64,000 nt of DNA from positions 2,179,193 to 2,243,192 of the forward strand of contig NZ_CP084028.1 of NCBI RefSeq assembly GCF_020181595.1, written 5' to 3'. The translations under genes were made by a program, and so were the position numbers. The stretch comes from [Mycobacterium] vasticus (lineage in GTDB: Bacteria > Actinomycetota > Actinomycetes > Mycobacteriales > Mycobacteriaceae). A model generated the notes under the pieces. That model saw only the letters and a program-made list of their open reading frames with translations. It was not told where the DNA came from and did no database searches. Shown piece by piece: positions 8,323-17,374 of this stretch (positions within the stretch are counted from its first letter, which is position 1; each line of letters begins with the position of its first letter).

Positions 8323-9822
8323 TCAGGTGGTTCGCGGCCGTAGCCCTGGGCGGCTGATGGCGGGGTAGGTGGCCATGGGGACTGCGGCGCGGGCGGCGTG
8401 GATGTTCATGACTTGGGTGGAGTAGCCGAGGAGGTCGGCGAGTGAGGCGGCGTCGATTTCCTTGGTGAGGTCGTGCAGTGCTGCGTTGCGTGCGGCCGTG
8501 ATGTCGATTCCGAGGCCGCGAAGCCGATGCATGAGTGATTGTTCTGAGATATGTTGCCCTGCAGTATATCCAGGGAATAGCCATGCGGAGCGGTGGTTCA
8601 TCGTCCGTCTGTTGGCCCGCTGCTCAAGGTGCCGGTGAAACAGGGGGAGTAGGGCCGGAGGGATGGGGGCGGGCACATCGCCGAGGGCGATGGTGGTTCG
8701 CGTGGGGGTCGTGGCGATGTCGTCGAGGGTGAGTCGGCAGATTCGGTCAAGGGGTGTGCCGAATAGCATCAGCAGGAGCGCGGCGATTCGGGTGGAGAGG
8801 ATGACGTGGTCGGCTTCGATGACGTGTTTGATCAGGTCGAGGTGCTGTCGTGTGGAGGTCAACGGGGTCTTACGGGCCACGCGGTAACGGGTCTTGAAGG
8901 CCGGGGCGATGCCGGCGCGGGCGCGCCACTGGAAGAAGTTGCGAATGGCGGTGCGGGTCGTCGTACCCTCGCTGAGGTAGGTGTCGAGCTGGCCTTGGGT
9001 GAGGTCGTCGATGGTGGTGTCGTGTTCGGTGAGTAGCCAGGTGAGGAACTTGCCGGTTTCGGTGATCTCTTGTTTGGCGCAGCGCGTGGCGTTGTCCATG
9101 TTGCGTGTGGGGTCGTCGTCGTCGCGCAGGCGCCGCAGGTGATGCCATCGGGCGAATTGTTCGATGGGGGTCGCGATCGTGGGGGTTTCCTGGAGCGTCT
9201 GCAGCCGTTGGTCTAGCCACTGCTCGAAACGGGCGAGGTACCGGTCGCCGCGGTCGGGCATCATGCGGTGCGCGATCAGCATCTCGCGCAGGTGCTCAAG
9301 GCCCTTTGATGGTGGCATCGCGTCGAAGGCGTCGTGACTCAATTGCAGTTCGCGAGTGCCAATTAGGGTGAGCAGTTCGGAGGTGGCCGGTTGGCGCATC
9401 CAGGTGATGATGCTTTCCGGGCGGGGGACTGCGGCGAGCTCGACGATGAATCGTTTGAGGCGCATGTCGGGTGGGTGGTGCGGTGCGAGGATCTGTTCGA
9501 GGTCGGCGGTGACGACGCAGCGGGCGCAGTGGCCGCCGCGCAGCCGCTCGGCTTCCCGGCCACAGTTATCGCAGTCGAGGTTGGTGGTGATGCCGGCGCA
9601 GTCGCGGCACAGCGCTGCGCCGGTGGGTGTTTGGCCGGGCACGAGGCGCTCGGCGCCGCAGAACGAGCACAGGCCGTAGGTGCGGGCGGCGGTGGTGAAG
9701 CACGGTCCGCAGATGGCGCCCTCTGGCCAACGCGCCCGGATCTTGGGCACCAGGTGGTGGCATCGACTGCATTCGATGTCGCCGATGGTGCGGGGGCGCC
9801 CGCGGCGGCGGGGTTCAGTCAT
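8323..9822 (-). CDS. Zinc-knuckle tyrosine-recombinase-like protein (third gene of an int-xre-rec element)
   Basis: The protein has 499 residues. The N-terminal 100 residues hold six Cys pairs or near pairs (CSRCHH, CGPC, CSFCGA, CRDC, CDNCG, CARC), suggesting zinc ribbons. A SAM-like helical region (about 240-330) and a recombinase-like catalytic domain (about 340-490) follow. The C-terminal block reads ADLLGYS...NIHA where active enzymes have LLGHS...TxxYxH, so the usual His and nucleophile Tyr positions are substituted. It overlaps the XRE gene by 8 bp and is the last gene of an operon with it and the split integrase. It may be an accessory or alternative-nucleophile recombinase; the catalytic status is uncertain. 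Confidence 0.7.
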   Translation of the reverse strand: MTEPRRRGRPRTIGDIECSRCHHLVPKIRARWPEGAICGPCFTTAARTYGLCSFCGAERLVPGQTPTGAALCRDCAGITTNLDCDNCGREAERLRGGHCARCVVTADLEQILAPHHPPDMRLKRFIVELAAVPRPESIITWMRQPATSELLTLIGTRELQLSHDAFDAMPPSKGLEHLREMLIAHRMMPDRGDRYLARFEQWLDQRLQTLQETPTIATPIEQFARWHHLRRLRDDDDPTRNMDNATRCAKQEITETGKFLTWLLTEHDTTIDDLTQGQLDTYLSEGTTTRTAIRNFFQWRARAGIAPAFKTRYRVARKTPLTSTRQHLDLIKHVIEADHVILSTRIAALLLMLFGTPLDRICRLTLDDIATTPTRTTIALGDVPAPIPPALLPLFHRHLEQRANRRTMNHRSAWLFPGYTAGQHISEQSLMHRLRGLGIDITAARNAALHDLTKEIDAASLADLLGYSTQVMNIHAARAAVPMATYPAISRPGLRPRTT

Positions 9823-10150
9823 CGGAGACGATGCGGGCCTTCACCGGCCGATAGGCGTTGAGCAACGGAACGTCGCTGGGGGCGTTGACGACCTTGGTCC
9901 GAGATTGGCGGGTGTCGGTGGCGGTGTAGGTGATCAGGTCGCCAGCCTCGATGCCAAATATGTCACACAGGGCGACGAGGACCCTGAACGAGATCCGGTC
10001 GGGTTCTTGGCCGACGATGCGGTAGATCTGCGATTCGGAGAGCATGATGCCGCGTTCGCGTAACGGCGCAACCAGGTCGCGGCTGTTTTTCATGCCGGTG
10101 CGAGCCATGAATTCCCTTACCCGCCAATGGTATTGGATCTCCCGTTTCAT
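9815..10150 (-). CDS. XRE-family helix-turn-helix regulator
   Basis: A 111-residue protein with a Cro/CI-type HTH at residues 8-75 (REFMARTGMKNSRDLVAPLRERG, then SESQIYRIVGQEPDRISFRVLVALCDIFGIEAGDLI) and a short basic C-terminal tail. It overlaps the integrase C-terminal fragment by 4 bp (ATGA) and the downstream recombinase by 8 bp, so the three genes form one translationally coupled unit. It probably controls the element's recombinases. Confidence 0.85.
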   Translation of the reverse strand: MKREIQYHWRVREFMARTGMKNSRDLVAPLRERGIMLSESQIYRIVGQEPDRISFRVLVALCDIFGIEAGDLITYTATDTRQSRTKVVNAPSDVPLLNAYRPVKARIVSDD

Positions 10151-10357
10151 TTGGACTCCCGTCGTCTGCTTTCATCCAGGTTGGCCTTGCTGCGGGTCAG
10201 GGTCGTGCTGAGGACCCGCTCCAGTTCGCGGGCCCGGTAATCGGGGGCGGCCAGGGTGTAGATGGAGGTCGTGGCGGCGTGCTCGTGGCCCAGCTGCAGC
10301 TGCACGAAACTCACGTCGTAGCCGTACACGGTTTGCAGGTTGGTCGCATACGAGTGG
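10147..10357 (-). pseudogene. C-terminal fragment of the integrase split by the 6.1-kb insertion
   Basis: From the element junction the frame encodes the end of a tyrosine recombinase: HSYATNLQ, the FVQLQLGHEHAATTSIYT block with the LGH histidine and the nucleophile Tyr, and a helical tail. It continues the gene whose 5' part lies at 16460-17374. Removing the intervening element restores the frame across HSFR(R)HSYATNL, the standard HxLRHSYxT box. An upstream in-frame ATG inside the element could in principle express it, but only as a fragment. Confidence 0.88.
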
Positions 10358-10499
10358 CTTGTGTCCGCAAAAGCCGTGTGCGGTGGGGTCCGTGTGGCGA
10401 TTGACGTGGGCATTTCTCGACGTCGAGTTCGTGACAGTGATTGCAGCTTGTGTGGCGATAAAGGCGGATCGACTGTGATGGACGTCACTGTTGGGTAGG

Positions 10500-10967
10500 T
10501 CAGCATGGTCCGATTAGTTTCTGCTGGGCTTTCGGGCGTTTCGGGAGGCCGGTGATGGCTGTGATTGGGTGGTTGGCCGCGCGGAGTCGGAGAATCTCGT
10601 CGTGCTGGGCAGCGATCCGGGACAGGGCTTGAATCCGGAATTCGGTGAGCTCCTGGATTGTCGAGTTAGCTTGGGCGAGAGTGTTTTTTAGCTTTTCGAC
10701 TTCTGTTTTGAGGCGTTCGATCTGCGCGGCCTTCGGGTCCGGGGTTTCTCCGGCCTGCTGGAGTTGCTCGAGGCGGTGCTCGAATTCGGCGCGCAGGTGG
10801 GCGTATGGGCGGGTGCCGTAGAAGGCGGTGCGGTCGACCCCGGCTTCGAGTGCGAGGGTCTTGATATCGCAGTTGCCGCCGGGTGGGATCTCGCCGCGCA
10901 GCAGCCGGTCCATGGCAGCGCGGATGCGGTTCTCGTTCTGGATACGTTGGGCGGCAGCAATTCTCAT
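10500..10967 (-). CDS. DUF6262 / TnpC-like transposition regulatory protein
   Basis: A 155-residue protein. Residues 1-65 are a helical N-terminus typical of DUF6262 (LLRGEIPPGGNCDIKTLALEAGVDRTAFYG, a probable DNA-binding helix-turn-helix). Residues 80-130 form a heptad-rich coiled coil (IERLKTEVEKLKNTLAQANS). It overlaps the preceding recombinase by 4 bp. The position after the recombinases and the small coiled-coil architecture correspond to TnpC of Tn554, which affects the efficiency or orientation of transposition. The role here is inferred from that family. Confidence 0.78.
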   Translation of the reverse strand: MRIAAAQRIQNENRIRAAMDRLLRGEIPPGGNCDIKTLALEAGVDRTAFYGTRPYAHLRAEFEHRLEQLQQAGETPDPKAAQIERLKTEVEKLKNTLAQANSTIQELTEFRIQALSRIAAQHDEILRLRAANHPITAITGLPKRPKAQQKLIGPC

Positions 10968-13165
10968 GCCTGTTCCTCGGGTGCGCTGGTTCGGGTGGCC
11001 GTGTCGATACTGGTAATGACCCGGACGGCCCGATCGAAGTCGGCCTGCAGGCGAGCGTGTTCGGTGGTGCGCGTCTTGCCGAGTTGGCCGAGAAAGATCT
11101 TCGTCCGTTCGGCGTGCTCAGCCCAGACGGGCCGGTGATGCTGATGGTGGGTGGCCTGCGGGCAGCGTCCGGAGTCACACATGCCGATCATCGGTCGGTC
11201 CGCCGACGGGGTGCCCGCGAGTTTCAGGCAGAGCGCGCGGGAGGGATCGGTGAACCAGCAGTAGTTCGCGGGGCCAAGGTGCAGCGCCTTCGCGCGTTTG
11301 GACAACAGGTTGAGGATGTCGCGGTCGTTGCGCTGAATCTTCGGCGCCGCAGTCGCTTCGGTGTTCAGTTCGGCGTCGATGGTGGCGAAGAATTCGGTCA
11401 GGCTGCGAGCGCCGGGGCCGGCGGGCAGGATGCCTTGCTGATAGTTGCGGAACTCAGCCAGCACGAGCTCGAGTTTATGGTCGGCCTCGAGCTTGTTCAC
11501 TTCGCCCAGCAACTCCGACTGGGCGCCGCCCGGTCGAGCAGCGTAGCCCTCTGTAGTTGCCGCAGCGATATGTTTGAGGTGCAGTTTTGCTGCGAGAACC
11601 CCGCCGGGCCGGTGCGCCATCTCCAACGCAACGGTCCTCCTGAGCATACGCAGTGCCACGGGGTCGTCGGGGATCGGGGCGAGTCCGAGGCGGGCTCCGG
11701 CCGGGGAATTCACCCAGGCGCGGAACCACAGGTAGCGGACTCGGAAGCTGAACCGGGACAACAGCAGAGCGCCGCTGCGGGGGTCATCGTGGAGCGCCTC
11801 GATGAGCTCGATCGCTTGGTGGACGGGTTCGATGACGACCCATTCGTCGTCGGTGCCGCCGAGGCCCTGGCCTTTGATGATCTTGCTGGCGACGCGGTAG
11901 CGCTTCAGACCGGGGATCGGTTCCTCGACCCGGCGGCAGCCGACCCGCAGTTCCATCAGCTCACTGGCCCGCATTCCGGACGCAGCAGCCAGGACCACTA
12001 TGGCGGCGGTGCGGGCGATGCCGATCAAGGCGGCCGCTTCGGATCGGTGCAGTGGCAGTGTCCAAGGCAGCAGGGTTGTGCCGTCGGCGGTTGGGGCCTC
12101 GGCGGCGTCGCGGCCGAAGATCTTCTCGACCCCGACGGTGCTGAGGGTGTCGATCAGCGGTTCGCGCAGTGCGGGCATCCATTTCGCCCAGAACTGGACG
12201 TAGCCGGCCTGCCGAGCCAGGACCCCGGTGGAGACCGGCAGCAGCGGGTCGCTCGCGTCCCAGCCGGTGGTGAGTCTGCGGTTGACGTCATGCTCTTCGA
12301 GCATCGGCAGCGGTGTGCCGGTTGCCTGGTGGTCGGCTAGCAGCCTCTTGATGTCGCTGACCATCGTTGGGGAGCGGTGACGAAGCCCAGGGGCCCCGGT
12401 GGCCCAGACGTTGTCGATTTCGCGGATCTGCCGGTTCAGCTCGACGACGTGCGGGCCGAGGGCCTGGACCAGGTGCAGGGCCGCGGCGAGCATCGGTTGC
12501 AGCACTTCGGCGCGGACGGCCGGTGTCTTGTTTCCTTGACGGCCGGAAGGCATTTCAGCAACCGCGGATGCTGTCGCACCGCCCCAGGGGCGTAGATCGG
12601 CCGGAACCCGGTCGGAGGTGAACAGGTCCCGGTAGTCGACCAGATCGACGATCATCTGCGCGGCAGCGCGGCGGACACCGGCGCTTTGCTCGCCCACGAC
12701 GACGCCGTCGGCGTCGACGACGTAGCGCCGGAACGCCAGGTATTGCTCGCAGAGATGGGTGTCGAGTTCGGCGAGGGTAGTAATGCCCCGCTGATCGAGC
12801 CAGCCGAAGAATTTCCCGGCCTCGTAGAGCCGGCTGTAGCAGCTGGTCAGCTGCAGGGCAGTGCGGTAGGCGCGCGGGAGCCCGACCACGGCATCATGAG
12901 TGGGGACCAGCAGCGCCAGGATCAGCTCCTTGGCGACCAGCCGCCAGCGTGGGTCGGTGATGGTGGTGAAGTCGAATCGGCGCCGGTAAAGGGCCATTTG
13001 GACTGGGAGTCCGATCACGTCGGTGAAATCCCACAGGTCGTCGTTGAATACCGGCCGCGGCGTGCGGTCGGGCAGTGTGAGCCCGGCTTCGCCGCAGATG
13101 TCGGCGCCGGTGAACGGGGACCGACGTTGGGCGTCGGGTGCCGTGGTCGCAATTGTGCTCGTCAT
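10964..13165 (-). CDS. Large tyrosine recombinase (third of the trio)
   Basis: The protein has 733 residues, starting at MTSTIATTAPD, whose ATG overlaps the upstream stop by 4 bp; the longer open frame has no homology. The catalytic region is near residues 390-560. It holds the Arg in AAASGMRASELMELR, the Lys near ASKIIKGQG, an Arg-rich box RMLRRTVALEM in place of HxxR, then LHLKHIAAATTEGYA with His and the likely Tyr nucleophile. A C-terminal region with Cys/His residues (MCDSGRCPQATHHQHH) suggests metal binding. It belongs to the TnpB-like large recombinases of Tn554-type elements. Confidence 0.8.
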   Translation of the reverse strand: MTSTIATTAPDAQRRSPFTGADICGEAGLTLPDRTPRPVFNDDLWDFTDVIGLPVQMALYRRRFDFTTITDPRWRLVAKELILALLVPTHDAVVGLPRAYRTALQLTSCYSRLYEAGKFFGWLDQRGITTLAELDTHLCEQYLAFRRYVVDADGVVVGEQSAGVRRAAAQMIVDLVDYRDLFTSDRVPADLRPWGGATASAVAEMPSGRQGNKTPAVRAEVLQPMLAAALHLVQALGPHVVELNRQIREIDNVWATGAPGLRHRSPTMVSDIKRLLADHQATGTPLPMLEEHDVNRRLTTGWDASDPLLPVSTGVLARQAGYVQFWAKWMPALREPLIDTLSTVGVEKIFGRDAAEAPTADGTTLLPWTLPLHRSEAAALIGIARTAAIVVLAAASGMRASELMELRVGCRRVEEPIPGLKRYRVASKIIKGQGLGGTDDEWVVIEPVHQAIELIEALHDDPRSGALLLSRFSFRVRYLWFRAWVNSPAGARLGLAPIPDDPVALRMLRRTVALEMAHRPGGVLAAKLHLKHIAAATTEGYAARPGGAQSELLGEVNKLEADHKLELVLAEFRNYQQGILPAGPGARSLTEFFATIDAELNTEATAAPKIQRNDRDILNLLSKRAKALHLGPANYCWFTDPSRALCLKLAGTPSADRPMIGMCDSGRCPQATHHQHHRPVWAEHAERTKIFLGQLGKTRTTEHARLQADFDRAVRVITSIDTATRTSAPEEQA

Positions 13166-14889
13166 GCGGTGAGTTCCTCGGGGCGCAAGGGGATTTCGTC
13201 GTCGCTGTCGGTGACATGGGCGGCTGCGGCGGCGAGTTCGGCGGGGTCGAAACGGTCGAGGATCTGGTCGATCCGGGCGGCGTAGGGGCCGAAGACCGCC
13301 ATGAAGTGGGCGGCGGGCATCTGCTGCCACTGGCGGGAGAAGAATGCCTTGAGCCGTAGCAAGTTCACCGCGTGCCTCGGGGCGAACACCGCCAGCGGGC
13401 AGAGCAGGCAGACCCAGGGACGTGCCGGGCATGGCTTCCCGGCCGGTCCGTGCAGCCCGGCCAGCTGATCGGCGCAGGCCGCGGTGAACACATCCCGCGC
13501 GCCGCCGACCAGCTCTGCGAGCACGCCGTCGTCGAGCTTCATCGCTGCCAGCAGTTGCGGGTAGCCCTCGGCGAGTGCAGCGGCGTCGGCGTCGGTGATC
13601 ACCGTCGGTGGGTGCGCTCGGCGCAGGATGTCATGCTGGGCGTCGGCGATGATCATCTCGACGGCCTGGCGCTGGCCGGGAGTCGTCGCCGACAGGTAAT
13701 GGTCGCCCTCGACCGCGGGCGTGTGGTTCGGGTCGATCGTGGCACGCGCGTTCCCGGTCCAGGACTTCTTGTCCCGCATCGCGTGATGGGTGGTGCGGAT
13801 GCGGGACCGGTGCAGTTTCATCGGCTGGCCGTCGTCGCCGACGATGTGGTAGCGGCGCATCCACCGGCCGATCGCGGACCGGTTCACGTCACCGAGGCGG
13901 CGGGAGTAGCCGGGCTGGCTCATCCCTAACCACAGTGTGGCCCGCTCCTGCGGCGGCACGAAGCTGCGCAGCAGCGCCGAGTGCGCCAGCCACTGCTCGA
14001 GTAACCGCACCGCCGGCCGTGGCAGCGTGGTGCTCTCGGCGGCGGTGCGGCGTTTGATGTAGGACAACAAGATTGTCGAGTCCCCGGCCCAGTCGATATC
14101 TTCGATCTCCAGGTCGGCGATGCCGTCGGGGACGATGCCGGAGTAGATCCCGAACAGCAGCCGGTAGACGATCACGACGTCGAGGTGCGGGAACATCGCC
14201 AGCGCAGCCTCGTGGAAGATAGCAGTGACTCCTCGATGGCGGAAGACGTTGATGGACATGCCAATTGCTTCAGCAGCGTCGTTGCTGCCGATCGGGCCGA
14301 GCGTCGACAACAACCAGCAGAAGTTCTGGTGAGTCCACACACCCGCGCCCGGATGCCGCCCTCCGGCGGCAGACGCCAGCGCGTGCCGATGCGTGGCGTA
14401 GGAGTCGTCGACCTGCTGTCGACAGACCGCGGCGAGTCGCTGCCATTCGTCCTCGGAATACGGTGGCAACGGCCGTCGATTGCGGTGAAGGTTGAAGTGC
14501 CGTCCCGCGGCCAGTTCCAACACCCCGTCACCGAGACGGCCGCCGGATCGCGCATAACCTTCCACCAAGTACCGTGTCAGCGACTCCAACCAGTTCGGGC
14601 CTGCCATCCAGAACTGCGCCAGCTGCCCGCGACGCAGATCACCGGCACCGCCGGAAAAACCCTGATCAGCGAATGTTCGCACCATCCTGTGCAACCCGCG
14701 CACGTAGTGGCCGACCGAGCCTGCAGTATCGGCACTGCCGTGCGGATGGATCAGCTCCACCAGCCCGACGGCCAGATCACGCGCCAACCGGGAGTTTCCC
14801 GTCCCCTCCAGGTCGAATTCCGCTCTGCTTCCGTCGCTGAACACGCAGCTCAGGCCGAGCGGAGTATCGACTACCCTCGTCGGCATCAC
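13162..14889 (-). CDS. Tyrosine-recombinase-family protein (second of the trio), first Arg not visible
   Basis: A 575-residue protein linked to both neighbours by ATGA overlaps. The recombinase fold is suggested by YRLLFGIYSGIVPDGIADLEIEDIDW (where active enzymes have GLRxxE), a Lys in SYIKRRTA, LHRSRIRTTHHA in place of HxxR, and TPAVEGDHYLSAT with a Tyr. A C-terminal Cys cluster (KPCPARPWVCLLCPLAVF) may bind zinc. The canonical first catalytic Arg is not evident, so it may act as a structural or accessory subunit alongside the other two. That is inference from motif reading alone. Confidence 0.7.
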   Translation of the reverse strand: MMPTRVVDTPLGLSCVFSDGSRAEFDLEGTGNSRLARDLAVGLVELIHPHGSADTAGSVGHYVRGLHRMVRTFADQGFSGGAGDLRRGQLAQFWMAGPNWLESLTRYLVEGYARSGGRLGDGVLELAAGRHFNLHRNRRPLPPYSEDEWQRLAAVCRQQVDDSYATHRHALASAAGGRHPGAGVWTHQNFCWLLSTLGPIGSNDAAEAIGMSINVFRHRGVTAIFHEAALAMFPHLDVVIVYRLLFGIYSGIVPDGIADLEIEDIDWAGDSTILLSYIKRRTAAESTTLPRPAVRLLEQWLAHSALLRSFVPPQERATLWLGMSQPGYSRRLGDVNRSAIGRWMRRYHIVGDDGQPMKLHRSRIRTTHHAMRDKKSWTGNARATIDPNHTPAVEGDHYLSATTPGQRQAVEMIIADAQHDILRRAHPPTVITDADAAALAEGYPQLLAAMKLDDGVLAELVGGARDVFTAACADQLAGLHGPAGKPCPARPWVCLLCPLAVFAPRHAVNLLRLKAFFSRQWQQMPAAHFMAVFGPYAARIDQILDRFDPAELAAAAAHVTDSDDEIPLRPEELTA

Positions 14890-16355
14890 AACACCTCGTC
14901 GGTGTCGTCGTCGAATTCGGCGTCGGCTTCCCGCTGTGCCGCGGTATCCGCGGTGAGTCCTGCTGCTGCTCCGGCGGTTTCGTAGGCTTGCCGATAAATC
15001 CGCGTCGTATCAAGGCGTTTCACGTACTTCTCGGTTGTGAGAACGGTCGAATGCCCGAGCAGATCCCGCAGCACCAGCAGCGGATCGGCCTTGGTCAGAT
15101 ACAACACCAGCGCCGCGTCGGCGTCGGTGTCACGCACCAGCTTCGCCGCCTGCCGGTAGTAGCCGGTCACCAAATACTCCAAGGTCTGCATCGAGAACGA
15201 ATGCCGAAGCCGATGCGGATGGACATGCGGAAACCGTGGCTCGAACCGTGCACGGATCCGGTCGGAGGTGCGCTCGAACACCGTCGCCCACGCGGTGAAC
15301 GGGCCACCATCACCCTTCACCGCCAGCAGGCACGACCCGCCCTCCGGCGCCACCAGCCGCCGACGCTCGGCCGGGGTCAGCGACTCCCACGACCGGCGAA
15401 CACCGTTGATCCGGCCGCCACGTGCGTCCGGTTCGGTGACCCGCAGCGGCTCGCCCCAGCGTCGTGGTGGCCGCCAGGCCGATCCGTCGGTGACGGCGGC
15501 GCGGTCCAGCTGCAGGTAGTCGTGGAGCCCGGCCAGGGCGTCGTAGGAGATCCAGGTGGTGCGGAACTTGCGGCCCTTGGTGATTCCCGCCGGAACCGCC
15601 AACGGGATCGGGATCACCGTCGATGCCGGTGGCAACGCGGGGATCTCCCACGGCAGCAGATGCGTGAACTCGCCCAGCCGAAGCCCGGTCGCCAGCGCGA
15701 GATCACCGATCGCGGCGTTGCGGGTCATCTCCCGCCCGGTGAACCCGCTGTCATGGGTGCCGTCCGGCGCCAATCCACGCAACCCTTTCCGAAACAGGTC
15801 GGTGAAGTCTGGTTCCAGATACTTGATGCTCACGTGCGGTCTCGGGGTTCGGCGCACCGCCAAGTTCACCCGGACGTCGCGGCCGGTGCCGGCGAAGACC
15901 GCCCGCGCGGACCGGTAGGTGAACGGCTCCGCTGCCGCGTATCCCTCGTCCATCGCCCACCGGTAGAACAGCGACAGGATGCTCATGTGCTGGCCCCAGG
16001 TGGTCGCCGCGAACCTCGCCCGGATCGGTCCGGCCGCGCGGTGCTCGGCATACCGGCTCAGCCCGGCCTTGAGCCGGTCACGCGAATCGAACAAGCCCAC
16101 ACCATGTTCGGCGAGGAATTCCGTCCACTCCTTGACCGCCCGCGCGTAGTTCTCCCACGAACTCGGCGCCGGAGCCCCGCTGGCCGGCAGCAGCCGCAAC
16201 CACTGGTTGATCACCGTGGTCGGCCGCGGCGCTGCCGGGCCGTCCTCGAACAGCAGATCATCATCAATCAGCACCGGCATCGCTTCCGGGATCACCGGCC
16301 GGTGCTCGACATCCCAGGACTCCCAGCCCGCCGAGGTGAAGTAGCTCAGGATCAT
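14886..16355 (-). CDS. Tyrosine recombinase (first of the trio)
   Basis: The protein has about 489 residues. All catalytic positions look present: Arg in LATGLRLGEFTHLL, Lys in ITKGRKFRTTW, HRLRHSFSM (HxxR), and LRDLLGHSTVLTTEKYV with His and Tyr. An N-terminal SAM-like core-binding domain occupies about residues 45-150. I place the start at the ATG giving MILSYFTSAGWES because this lies inside the element and is retained in the second copy at 1-46. No clear Shine-Dalgarno is visible, and GTG codons just upstream are alternatives. The open frame continuing into the flanking integrase is fortuitous. It is probably the catalytic leader of the element. Confidence 0.82.
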   Translation of the reverse strand: MILSYFTSAGWESWDVEHRPVIPEAMPVLIDDDLLFEDGPAAPRPTTVINQWLRLLPASGAPAPSSWENYARAVKEWTEFLAEHGVGLFDSRDRLKAGLSRYAEHRAAGPIRARFAATTWGQHMSILSLFYRWAMDEGYAAAEPFTYRSARAVFAGTGRDVRVNLAVRRTPRPHVSIKYLEPDFTDLFRKGLRGLAPDGTHDSGFTGREMTRNAAIGDLALATGLRLGEFTHLLPWEIPALPPASTVIPIPLAVPAGITKGRKFRTTWISYDALAGLHDYLQLDRAAVTDGSAWRPPRRWGEPLRVTEPDARGGRINGVRRSWESLTPAERRRLVAPEGGSCLLAVKGDGGPFTAWATVFERTSDRIRARFEPRFPHVHPHRLRHSFSMQTLEYLVTGYYRQAAKLVRDTDADAALVLYLTKADPLLVLRDLLGHSTVLTTEKYVKRLDTTRIYRQAYETAGAAAGLTADTAAQREADAEFDDDTDEVL

Positions 16356-16444
16356 GGACGCCGACAGTAAAGACACCACACGACCCGACGCAACGGCCAA
16401 ACACCCAGGCCACCCGGCCCTTCCGTGCCAATGCAACACGGGAA

Positions 16445-17374
16445 CTAAGCGGGGACAAAGCGGCGAAACGAATGCAGGTCCAACCCCGGCGGAAACCCGA
16501 GTTCGTCGACGAGGTCGCGCATCCGCTGCCAGAGGTTGCGTACCGGCATCAGACCACCCTTCTCGGTGGGGAACAAGTCGTTGACTGGCTGGCCATAGCG
16601 GGGAAGTCCACGCTCGACCCAATCCGCTACCGCCTCCGCGGCCCAGTCGAAGACGGTCAACACGGTGCGCTGCTTGGGTGGTGAATTGCGCATCGCCTTG
16701 CCGTGGCGGATCCGTACCAGGCCCAATTCGCCGAAGAACGGCGCCCGGACGTTACGAGAGAAGTCGACGAGCTGCAGGTGCCGGACCTCGTTGCGGCGAA
16801 GGCCCCATCCGTAGAGGGTCTTGAACGCCACCGCATCCCGCCACGCCGACAACGCGCCCTTGCGCCCGGCGTGCAGGATCCGTTCGGGCTCCAGATCCGC
16901 CAGGTCGAAAAACTGTTGCAGCTCCTCGAGCGTGAAGGGCCGTTTCAACGCCCGCGAGTCATCGGCCTGGACGTGCTTGGCCCGGTTGAACTCGGTGATC
17001 ACCTGACTGAACACCGTGCCAAACAGCCGACCGCAGTGCTCATTCCAGTCGTAGGCAGGGTTGGTGGCGTAGTCGAGGAACAGCTTCACGTCGGTCTGAT
17101 AGGCCCGCACCGTGCTGTGGGCCCGGTTGAGCACGCCGCGCAGATGACCGAAGAAGTCATCGGCATCGGCGGGTGTCCACTGCCACGGGGCGGTACCCAC
17201 GAAGTCGGTCATCCGCAGCACCTGAGTGTTGCGTCGGCGGATCGTCTCGGTAGAGGTGCCCTGAGCCAGCTGCGCACGGCGCCAGCCGGTCAGCACGTCC
17301 TCCAGGAACGCCTCGGGATCCGGACCCGACGCACCCGCCGGCAGGTACACCAGCCGACCCATCGAATCGTCCAT
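16445..17374 (-). pseudogene. Tyrosine recombinase/integrase, 5' portion, interrupted at HSFRR
   Basis: Residues 1-300 cover the core-binding domain and most of the catalytic domain: Arg in YGWGLRRNEVRHLQ, Lys in IRHGKAMRNSPPKQRT, and HSFRR at the end. The frame enters the element end at 16459 and stops after FVPA. The 3' remainder, with the LGH and Tyr motifs, is at 10147-10357. Before interruption it was the first gene of an int-xre-rec operon running to 8323. The product as it stands cannot cleave DNA by itself. Confidence 0.88.

Larger units (their letters stand above)
10358..16459 (-). mobile_element. Complete Tn554/RIT-like element (three tyrosine recombinases plus DUF6262) inserted in an integrase gene
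   Basis: The element is 6.1 kb. Its termini are imperfect inverted repeats: CTTGTGTCCGC (10358-10368) and GCGGGGACAAA (16449-16459), 8 of 11 positions matching when one is reverse-complemented. It holds four minus-strand genes in tight ATGA overlaps. It interrupts an integrase gene between its HxxR box and its catalytic Tyr, and the identical terminus at 140-150 interrupts another integrase at the same codons. The exact boundary is uncertain by 1-3 bp because of a possible coupling sequence. I saw no cargo beyond the transposition genes. Confidence 0.85.

Noticed and set aside
16356..16622. Extended N-terminus of the first trio recombinase reaching into the flanking integrase
   Set aside because: It crosses the element boundary at 16459 and overlaps the integrase in another frame; the second element copy confirms that only the part inside the element travels with the gene.
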